A stretch of DNA of 5,645 nt from Candidatus Acidiferrum typicum (lineage in GTDB: Bacteria > Acidobacteriota > Terriglobia > Acidiferrales > UBA7541). Shown one piece after another: positions 1 to 4,645 of the stretch. Under the pieces are notes generated by a model. That model saw only the letters and a list, made by a program, of their open reading frames with translations. It searched no databases and was not told the origin of the DNA. A program made the position numbers and the translations under genes. Position 1 is the first letter of the stretch, and every line of letters starts with the position of its first letter. The stretch lies in NCBI GenBank assembly GCA_025463105.1, contig JAOAPW010000025.1, forward strand, positions 1 to 5,645. Direction: 5' to 3'.

Positions 1-317
1 GGCTCGTCACTGCGCTGGGAGAAGTAACGCCTGATCTTAGCCGCTATGTGGTCGAGTTCGCATTCGGGGACATTCACTGCCGGAGTGGTCTCAACCTCAA
101 GTCCCGGGAAATTGCCACCGTAGCGGCACTGACGGCACTGGGCACTGCGCCCTCGCAGCTTCGGGCGCATATTCACGCCGCCCTCAATGTTGGTTGTTCT
201 CAGGAAGAGGTTGTGGAGGTGATCCTTCAAATGTGTCTTTATGCTGGATTTCCGGCCACGATCAATGGAATGCAGGCGGCAAAAGAAGTTTTCATGGAGA
301 GGAGCAAGACGAAATGA
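1..317 (+). CDS. Carboxymuconolactone decarboxylase (CMD) family protein, 5'-truncated by the window edge
   Basis: The reading frame is open from base 3 to the TGA at 315-317, so only the C-terminal ~104 residues are present. GTG at 48 is an internal codon and unlikely to be the true start, because in-frame sequence upstream of it (LVTALGEVTPDLSRYV) continues the family pattern. Visible CMD features are the FAFGDI segment, LNLKSREIATVAALTALGT, HIHAALNVGCSQEEVVEV, and the closing LYAGFPATINGMQAAKEVF. This is the all-helical AhpD/CMD fold. Classical members decarboxylate 4-carboxymuconolactone in the protocatechuate branch of beta-ketoadipate degradation. No CxxC peroxidase motif of AhpD type is seen, which favours the CMD side. 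Many relatives annotated this way are uncharacterised, and no catabolic neighbour is visible, so the substrate is unknown. The stop overlaps an ATG at 314 that begins only a 13-codon frame. Confidence 0.9.
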   Translation, partial: LVTALGEVTPDLSRYVVEFAFGDIHCRSGLNLKSREIATVAALTALGTAPSQLRAHIHAALNVGCSQEEVVEVILQMCLYAGFPATINGMQAAKEVFMERSKTK

Positions 318-508
318 AGGTTTCATTGATCCTCTCCGCATCCGCGCTCACTTAAGACAGATCAATTTGCGCGTCGCGGCCCCGCCACGAAGCAGGAATC
401 GGAACCAGCCCCCTCGTTTTCGACACACCCGTCAAGGAACAAAAAAGCAACCAAACCGCTTGCGCGCAGACTCTAAATATCAGGTCGCCCGGCCTGACTG
501 GTCGAGAC
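318..508. other. Intergenic leader between the CMD gene and the exported protein gene
   Basis: No gene is supported in these 190 bases. ATG at 314 overlaps the CMD stop (ATGA) and opens a 13-residue frame, MKVSLILSASALT, ending in TAA at 353. It looks like the start of a signal peptide but stops at once. Close to the next gene there is a TAAATAT (474-480) that could be a -10 element, without a recognisable -35. An interrupted palindrome, TCAGG (480-484) / CCTGA (493-497), lies 11 bases before the ATG at 509. None of these is strong enough for a firm regulatory call. Confidence 0.4.
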
Positions 509-1822
509 ATGAAAATGTTGAAACTAGGTGGGTTACTTCTGGTTTTACTGGGGCTGACGGCGCAGGCAAACGCAGGCGTCACGGCGCTCCTGGAAGAACC
601 ATACAGCTATGATGGCGCGTTCGCCGGAACCGGTCATACGGCCGTGTACCTGACGCACGTCTGTGCCGCTTCCCCCACACTTCTGCGCCGGTGCAACCCG
701 GGAGAAGCCGGCGTTGTGATCAGCCGCTATAACAGAATTGCTGGGTACGACTGGATCGCCATACCCCTGCTACCCTACCTCTATGCCGTAGCAAAACCGG
801 AAGATATACCCCTTTATGCGGATGCAAAGCTGGTTGCCTTCCTCAGGAATCAATATCGACAGCAATATCTGGAAGATCTTGGGCCGGACAAAGCCCCGGG
901 ACAGACTCCTGAAGGCGACTGGGTTCAACTGATTGGGTCTGCTTATGATCGCACCAGCTATGGTTTCCAACTCGAGACGACTTCGGAACAAGATGACGAA
1001 CTGATTCGATGGCTGAACACACGACCTAACGCCAAGTCATACAAAGTGGTCTCGCGCAATTGCGCTGACTTTGTTCGCGAAGTTGTGAATTTTTACTATC
1101 CGAAAGCGGTTTCGCGGGGCATCTTTTCCGACCTCGATGTCGCGACGCCCAAGCAGACTGCGAAATCGTTTGTTAAATACAGTGAACGGCACCGCGACCT
1201 GGAATTTTCCAGTTTCGTTATTCCCCAGGTTCCCGGGAGCATCAAGCGCAGCCGGCCGGTCCGCGGTGTGGTCGAATCGGTGGCAAAGGCTAAGAAGTAC
1301 GTGATCCCGCTTGCGGTGTTTCATCCATTTTTGGCCGGAGGCGTCGCTTCGGTTTACCTGGTGGGCGCACGCTTTAATCCGGCGAAAAACGTTCTCGTTT
1401 TCAATCCCAACGGCGACTTCGAGCAACCGCTCAGGGCGGAGGAACGCCGTGCATACCAAAAGAATCTGGACGATTTATTGCGTGGTGTCCCTGATGACCA
1501 GACGGCAGGGCAAAAAATATCCTGGCGCGAGTTTCAGCAAATCGCGAAGCCCGGTTTCGATCCGATTGGCGGGCCGATCCTGCAGTCAGCGATCGCCGAT
1601 ACGCCGGTATCGCTTGGCATTTCACGCAGCAACTTCTTTGGCAAAGGAGGACCTTCTGAACTGCAGAGGGAGCTTCTTGTGTCTCGATTGCGATCGGAAC
1701 TTACGGCGGGGCGTGCTCCAAAGAGTTCCAATATCGGAGTGCGCAATGACCTGGAAATGCTTCAACAATTAGTTGCTGCGCAACGCGAATCGATTACGGC
1801 GCACACGGATGCCGGGAATTAG
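509..1822 (+). CDS. Exported protein of unknown function with a permuted papain/NlpC-P60-like His...Cys arrangement
   Basis: This is a complete 437-aa protein. Residues 1-22 form a typical Sec signal peptide: Lys at 2 and 5, a hydrophobic run, and cleavage expected after ANA (20-22). The protein should therefore act in the periplasm or outside the cell. I do not recognise a named family. Two motifs stand out: GHTAVYL with His43 and SRNCADFVREVVNFYYP with Cys185. His before an NC..F motif is the order found in circularly permuted NlpC/P60-like proteins (LRAT, YiiX-like, and the DUF4105/Lnb N-terminal domain). A thiol peptidase, amidase or acyltransferase role is inferred from this alone. Residues 264-285 are a second hydrophobic stretch that could be a membrane segment. 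The C-terminal ~130 residues are polar and unassigned. The start at 509 has only a weak GAG upstream (504-506), and Met3 (515) is better spaced from it, so either could be used. It stands alone and faces the dehydrogenase convergently. Confidence 0.88.
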   Translation: MKMLKLGGLLLVLLGLTAQANAGVTALLEEPYSYDGAFAGTGHTAVYLTHVCAASPTLLRRCNPGEAGVVISRYNRIAGYDWIAIPLLPYLYAVAKPEDIPLYADAKLVAFLRNQYRQQYLEDLGPDKAPGQTPEGDWVQLIGSAYDRTSYGFQLETTSEQDDELIRWLNTRPNAKSYKVVSRNCADFVREVVNFYYPKAVSRGIFSDLDVATPKQTAKSFVKYSERHRDLEFSSFVIPQVPGSIKRSRPVRGVVESVAKAKKYVIPLAVFHPFLAGGVASVYLVGARFNPAKNVLVFNPNGDFEQPLRAEERRAYQKNLDDLLRGVPDDQTAGQKISWREFQQIAKPGFDPIGGPILQSAIADTPVSLGISRSNFFGKGGPSELQRELLVSRLRSELTAGRAPKSSNIGVRNDLEMLQQLVAAQRESITAHTDAGN

Positions 1823-1867
1823 CGGAAGCAAGAAATTTCGGCGGTGACTCAGTTGGAAAAACCGTGC

Positions 1868-1960
1868 CCTGTCCGTCCCGAAAAACTCGGGACAGACAGG
1901 CCTCTACAACACCATCGCTGTTACCGGCAGTTGTAGAGGCCGCCCGTTTTTGGGGCGGGC
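1868..1960. repeat. Compound palindromic intergenic element (three stem-loops)
   Basis: Three inverted repeats are packed end to end in the gap between two convergent genes. The left hairpin has 13-bp arms at 1868-1880 and 1888-1900 with one G-T pair and loop AAAAACT. The central repeat is a perfect 11-bp pair, GCCTCTACAAC (1900-1910) and GTTGTAGAGGC (1930-1940), around a 19-base spacer. The right hairpin has 6-bp arms, CCGCCC (1940-1945) and GGGCGG (1953-1958), with loop GTTTTTG. The whole is roughly symmetric: GC-rich hairpins with an A5 or T5 loop flank the central arms on both sides. This resembles a REP/BIME-like or MITE-like element. It may also serve as a bidirectional terminator for both neighbours, although no uridine run follows any stem. 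No transposase or target-site duplication is apparent. Confidence 0.7.
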
Positions 1961-2064
1961 AGTTCTTCGTTCTCTATAAAATCAAACCGCGTCACTACCA
2001 AAACTTCCAATGTGTAGACTGACCTCATCGTTTATGATCGAGGAAAATAGCAAAACTCGGACCC

Positions 2065-3066
2065 TTACGATTTGATCTTAAGCACCGCGGCACCCTGAAT
2101 CGCATCGTTCTTCAGCGCGTTCAGTGCCCGGTTGGCTTCATGCAGAGGAAACATCTGCACTCGAGTACGAATAGGGATTTCCGCAGCCACGCGCAAAAAA
2201 TCTTCTCCGTCCTGTCGCGTATTGTTTGCAACGCTGCGAATCACACGTTCCTGATAAAGCAGATTGTAGTCAAGAGGTGGTATCTGGCTCATGTGGATTC
2301 CGCCCAGAACCAAAATCCCGCCCTTGCGAAGCGCCTTCAGTGCCGCGGGAACAATTTCACCGGCGGGAGCAAAAACGATGGCGGCATCAAGTTTTTCCGG
2401 CGGTTCCGCAAACGTATCTCCGGCCCAGGCCGCACCCAGATCCAGCGCCAATCGCTGGTGCCGCGCGTCCCGCGTCGATGCATAGACTTCGACATTCCAG
2501 TGGCGCGCCACTTGTATCGCCACGTGTGCCGCCGCCCCGAAACCGTAAAAACCGAGCCGGCCTCCGGATTCGATTCCGGACAGGCGAAGCGAACGAAAGC
2601 CGATAATTCCCGCGCAAAGCAGAGGCGCAGCCTGCTCGTCCGGGAATATTTCCGGAATCGGGTAAACAAAATCCTCCGGCGCGCAGATATATTCCGCATA
2701 GCCTCCGTCTTCCGTGTACCCGGTAAACTCCGGGTTGTCACAAAGGTTTTCCTGGCCTCGGAGGCAATAGGGACACACGCCGTCCACGTGATGCAACCAT
2801 GCAACGCCCACGCGGGATCCTTTGGGAAACCGGCGCGCATTTTCCCCAGATTTCTCGACGACGCCCACAACTTGATGCCCGGGAATCACCGGCGACTTGC
2901 GGGGTGGCAACTCTCCTTCTACAACATGCAAATCCGTCCGGCACACAGCGCAGCAGCTCACGCGAATCAGGATTTGACCGGCAGCGGGTTCCAGCTCCCG
3001 GACATCAGTGAACTTGAGAGGATTCGTTTCGACGGGAGCGGGATGCTCGAGCAAGCAGGCTTTCAT
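2065..3066 (-). CDS. Zinc-dependent alcohol dehydrogenase (AdhP-like, adh_fam_2 type)
   Basis: This is a complete 333-aa medium-chain dehydrogenase/reductase, expected to oxidise alcohols or reduce aldehydes with NAD(P) in the cytoplasm. The N-terminal GroES-like domain holds the catalytic zinc ligands Cys39 (CAVCRTDLH), His64 (PGHQVVG) and Cys151 (APLLCAGI). The zinc-loop residues are Asp95, Cys98, Cys101 and Cys109. The first position is normally Cys, and the usual GHE is GHQ here. The Rossmann domain starts at about residue 170 with GFYGFGAAAH, and STRD at 197-200 ends the second strand. Later hallmarks are LDAAIVFAP, GGIHMSQIP and RSVANNTRQDGEDFL. Length and ends match the family, and MKACLLEHPAP is a normal N-terminus, so the start is secure. 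However, no Shine-Dalgarno is seen before it (AATTAACTCCC precedes the ATG). The physiological substrate cannot be read from the sequence, and no pathway partner is adjacent. Confidence 0.95.
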   Translation of the reverse strand: MKACLLEHPAPVETNPLKFTDVRELEPAAGQILIRVSCCAVCRTDLHVVEGELPPRKSPVIPGHQVVGVVEKSGENARRFPKGSRVGVAWLHHVDGVCPYCLRGQENLCDNPEFTGYTEDGGYAEYICAPEDFVYPIPEIFPDEQAAPLLCAGIIGFRSLRLSGIESGGRLGFYGFGAAAHVAIQVARHWNVEVYASTRDARHQRLALDLGAAWAGDTFAEPPEKLDAAIVFAPAGEIVPAALKALRKGGILVLGGIHMSQIPPLDYNLLYQERVIRSVANNTRQDGEDFLRVAAEIPIRTRVQMFPLHEANRALNALKNDAIQGAAVLKIKS

Positions 3067-3187
3067 GGGAGTTAATTCGCTTTATTCGCGGGCTACGAAT
3101 GCAAATCCTCGCACACTTTCAGTTTCCGTGCGATTACAATTTTCGCTCCGGCCTTCGAAAGGATGGCGGCTGTCAAATGGCCCTTAG
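3067..3187. other. Intergenic spacer upstream of the alcohol dehydrogenase
   Basis: These 121 bases separate the stop of the 44-aa gene from the dehydrogenase start. No small ORF with a ribosome binding site is seen. The minus strand contains a perfect TTGACA (3169-3174 on the plus numbering, read as TGTCAA), but no -10 element lies 16-18 bases from it. It is therefore not called a promoter. The dehydrogenase may be transcribed from a promoter here that I cannot define, or by read-through from the small gene. Confidence 0.35.
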
Positions 3188-3322
3188 CTAACCTTTTTTG
3201 TGCTTGAAGAATTCAACTTGCCGAAGGCGCTTCTTGGCCTCTGCTTCCGTTATGAAAGGTCCTCCGAGATTCTTGCCTTTGCTTGACAAAACTTTATAGC
3301 CGGCTTTCACCTTTTTGATCAT
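3188..3322 (-). CDS. Small lysine-rich conserved-type hypothetical protein (44 aa)
   Basis: This short gene would be missed by length cut-offs. It is supported by a strong Shine-Dalgarno, GGAGG at 3328-3332, spaced 5 bases from the ATG at 3322. A second ATG directly upstream (3325) sits only 2 bases from the same site, so 3322 is preferred. The protein begins MIKKVKAGYKVLSSKGKN, continues LGGPFITEAEAKKRLRQVE, ends FFKHKKG, and stops at TAG (3188-3190). It is highly basic. From memory it resembles a widespread group of tiny uncharacterised proteins with the pattern GYxVxSxxGKxLGGP, then TxxEAxKRLRQVExFKH. A two-strand hairpin plus one helix is a reasonable guess at the fold. The function is unknown, and nucleic-acid binding is possible from the charge but not shown. 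It lies 121 bp upstream of the dehydrogenase on the same strand. Confidence 0.78.
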   Translation of the reverse strand: MIKKVKAGYKVLSSKGKNLGGPFITEAEAKKRLRQVEFFKHKKG

Positions 3323-3327
3323 CATTC

Positions 3328-3332
3328 CCTCC
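3328..3332 (-). promoter_or_regulatory. Ribosome binding site of the 44-aa gene
   Basis: On the minus strand the sequence reads GGGAGGGA followed by ATGATG. The GGAGG core is 5 bases from the second ATG and 2 bases from the first, which decides the start at 3322. It is the best Shine-Dalgarno match seen in the window and is the main support for this short gene. Confidence 0.7.
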
Positions 3333-3472
3333 CGCCCGCGAAACTAGTAGGGCACCAGCGGTAATGGCTTCGTGCAACAAGCACAAGGTATATGAAATCC
3401 ATGTATGGGGGAATCCATGATTCGCTTGAGGTGTCTGAGAGAGAGTGAGACGACGCCTGACTTTCTAAACTG

Positions 3473-3508
3473 AGCGCGCCAGATGCTATCTAGGGCATCT
3501 GGCGCGCT
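3473..3508 (-). terminator. Strong hairpin downstream of the PEGA gene, probable terminator
   Basis: A perfect 14-bp inverted repeat, AGCGCGCCAGATGC (3473-3486) and GCATCTGGCGCGCT (3495-3508), closes an 8-base loop. It lies about 50 bases past the stop of the PEGA gene when read on the minus strand. After the stem the minus strand reads CAGTTTAG, so the uridine run is poor. It could terminate by an atypical mechanism, protect the mRNA 3' end, or be a dispersed palindromic repeat. Confidence 0.5.
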
Positions 3509-3560
3509 TGTTCCCCGTCGAACCGTTCTCGGACCGCACTGCCCATCCACTTCGTATTCA

Positions 3561-4205
3561 TCAGTGGCTGGGGGTGTCGTTCACGTTCTGGGGTTCCTTG
3601 ATCAACGGTCCAGCCTGTTCGATACTGCCCTTCACGAGTTCCGTCTTGATCTCGGACTTCTGGCCGGCGAGCAAATTCACTTCCGTTTCAAATGTCCGAT
3701 ACCCGGGAAGCTCAACTTTGATTCTGTGTTTCCCGGGGCTGATCGCCATGGAATGAAAAGTTCCTCCGAGTTCGCCGGCGTGCCCCAGGAAGCCGTCGTC
3801 AATAAAGACTGCCGCGCGTGAAGGTTCAATGTTCATTTTTAGTGTTGCGCTCACCTTCGGCGCGGTCGCACCGGATGCTTTTTGCATGGTGACGCGAACC
3901 AATTGGGTTTGGCCTGGCTCCACAATCACTTTTTGTGAGAAATCGTTGTAGCCCGATTGACGAACGGAAACCTCGTGCTCGCCCGGTAGCAGCAGGATCT
4001 TTTTTGAGCCTTTGAGTTCTTTCAAATATCCAACGTACTGGCCGTCAATCCAAACGCCGGAGGACTTTTCGAGCTTCGTGGCCCCCTGAAAATCGACCTG
4101 CCCCATGACTTGATTTTGCCCGGAGACGAGTCCGGGAATGCAAAACAGCGCAAGCGGAATTGCGACATAAATCAGCAATCGCTTGCATTTCGTGTATGCG
4201 CTCAT
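3561..4205 (-). CDS. Secreted PEGA-domain protein (two PEGA repeats)
   Basis: This is a 214-aa protein. The start at 4205 is chosen because AAAGGAGAA (4211-4219) lies 6 bases before its ATG. A longer frame from TTG at 4226 would bury that site. Residues 1-29 are a signal peptide: basic CKR at 7-9, a hydrophobic core LLIYVAIPLALF, and likely cleavage near VSG|Q (29/30). Two tandem beta-rich PEGA-type units follow. The first is at ~38-107 (GVWIDGQYVG, LLPGEHEVSVRQSGY, VEPGQTQLVRV) and the second at ~121-190 (MNIEPSRAAVFIDDGFLG, ISPGKHRIKVELPGY, AGQKSEIKTEL). PEGA units are small extracellular modules, often in envelope or surface proteins; their ligands are usually unknown. Here there is no partner domain, so a structural or binding role outside the cytoplasm is inferred. 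The C-terminal 24 residues are polar and probably disordered. A strong hairpin follows the gene. Confidence 0.92.
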   Translation of the reverse strand: MSAYTKCKRLLIYVAIPLALFCIPGLVSGQNQVMGQVDFQGATKLEKSSGVWIDGQYVGYLKELKGSKKILLLPGEHEVSVRQSGYNDFSQKVIVEPGQTQLVRVTMQKASGATAPKVSATLKMNIEPSRAAVFIDDGFLGHAGELGGTFHSMAISPGKHRIKVELPGYRTFETEVNLLAGQKSEIKTELVKGSIEQAGPLIKEPQNVNDTPSH

Positions 4206-4210
4206 GCGAA

Positions 4211-4219
4211 TTCTCCTTT
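4211..4219 (-). promoter_or_regulatory. Ribosome binding site deciding the PEGA gene start
   Basis: The minus strand reads AAAGGAGAA, with six bases (TTCGC plus a shared A) before the ATG at 4205-4203. The spacing is ideal and sets the start at the second possible initiation codon, giving a normal signal peptide. Confidence 0.75.
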
Positions 4220-4247
4220 CGCCCAATGATAATGCCCTTAGGGCGAG

Positions 4248-4406
4248 TTATGCTCCGCGCAATTGTCCGGCATGTTCCACAAGTGAGCCTGTCGGCGCGC
4301 GGTCCCCTGGATAAAATTGATAAACACCGGCTTGGATGAACACCGTCCACTGCCCATCCTCAATCTGAAAACCTTTCCCGGCATCGTCGAAGGCACAATT
4401 CCCCAA
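4248..4406 (-). CDS. Possible small gene or gene remnant (52 codons), unknown function
   Basis: This is a weakly supported candidate. The frame opens after TAA and can start at TTG (4406), with AGAAGGG at 4418-4424 lying 11 bases upstream, which is a long spacing. The product would begin MGNCAFDDAGKGFQ, continue IEDGQWTVFIQAGVYQFYPG, and end VEHAGQLRGA at TAA (4248-4250). The amino-acid composition looks protein-like, unlike most shadow frames here. The frame ends 42 bases upstream of the PEGA gene on the same strand. A second frame (4488 to 4360, beginning MALFSGHLGRSEDQMMRAKH, 42 aa) overlaps its start. Joining the two by a frameshift near 4410-4425 would give a protein of roughly 80 residues. 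It could be a decayed gene, a real small gene, or chance. I recognise no family. Confidence 0.28.
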   Translation of the reverse strand: MGNCAFDDAGKGFQIEDGQWTVFIQAGVYQFYPGDRAPTGSLVEHAGQLRGA

Positions 4407-4645
4407 CGGCGGTGGAACCCTTCTTTAGATGTTTGGCTCGCATCATTTGATCTTCTGATCTTCCTAAATGGCCGCTGAAGAGAGCCATACAGGGAATCAG
4501 GTAAAAGGCGATAATGTAACGTGTGGATAAACCTGTGTAAAAGCGGGAACCATGCAGAATGCTAGGGAAAACCCTGTAGATTTAACACGAGGCTCGTTTT
4601 GACGAATCGCTGGCCCGCTTGGGAGAAGTGCTTCTCCCGGGATCG
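4407..4645. other. Intergenic region, gene-poor
   Basis: Together with the weak candidate to its left this forms a 440-bp stretch (4206-4645) without a confident gene. It holds a perfect tandem duplication TGATCTTC x2 (4448-4463), a consensus DnaA-box-like nonamer TTATCCACA on the minus strand (4522-4530), and the hairpin at 4621-4638. No tRNA-like cloverleaf or riboswitch is apparent by eye. Confidence 0.35.
4621..4638 (-). terminator. Hairpin just after the iron-sulfur gene, possible terminator
   Basis: A perfect 8-bp inverted repeat, GGGAGAAG (4621-4628) and CTTCTCCC (4631-4638), begins 7 bases past the stop codon of the iron-sulfur gene. It closes on two bases, or on a GTGC tetraloop with a 7-bp stem. 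There is no uridine run after it. The same right arm (4629-4639) can instead pair with CGGGAAGCA (4652-4660), which lies across the last codons, with one bulged base. The two hairpins exclude each other. Confidence 0.4.

Larger units (their letters stand above)
3326..3560. other. Intergenic region between the PEGA gene and the 44-aa gene
   Basis: These 235 bases contain no supported gene. Besides the 14-bp hairpin at 3473-3508 there is a direct repeat AATCCATG at 3396-3403 and 3412-3419 (16-base period). The second copy sits inside a small palindrome, GAATC-CAT-GATTC (3411-3423). These lie 90-100 bases upstream of the small gene's start and could be an operator, but nothing proves it. A 68-codon minus-strand frame crossing the hairpin has no ribosome binding site and an unconvincing composition. 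Confidence 0.35.

Noticed and set aside
1037..1459. Minus-strand 140-codon frame inside the exported protein gene
   Set aside because: Shadow of the 437-aa gene, which has a signal peptide and coherent motifs. The antisense product has none.
2140..3075. Long plus-strand open frame (311 codons) opposite the alcohol dehydrogenase
   Set aside because: It is the antisense shadow of a clear dehydrogenase gene. Its translation is Arg/His/Ser-rich without any recognisable domain and no ribosome binding site supports it.
3169..3174. Perfect TTGACA on the minus strand upstream of the dehydrogenase
   Set aside because: No -10 element at 16-18 bases; the nearest TGTAAT-like sequence is about 32 bases away, too far for a sigma70 promoter.
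3344..3550. Minus-strand 68-codon frame between the PEGA gene and the 44-aa gene
   Set aside because: It runs through a perfect 14-bp hairpin, lacks a Shine-Dalgarno and shows no protein-like pattern.
4136..4150. Possible lipobox at LALFC (residues 18-22) of the PEGA protein
   Set aside because: Phe precedes the Cys, where lipoproteins need Gly, Ala or Ser, and the hydrophobic core continues past it. An ordinary signal peptide fits better.
4045..4350. Minus-strand 101-codon frame overlapping the PEGA gene start
   Set aside because: It overlaps the well-supported PEGA start in another frame and has Arg/Ser/His-rich shadow composition.
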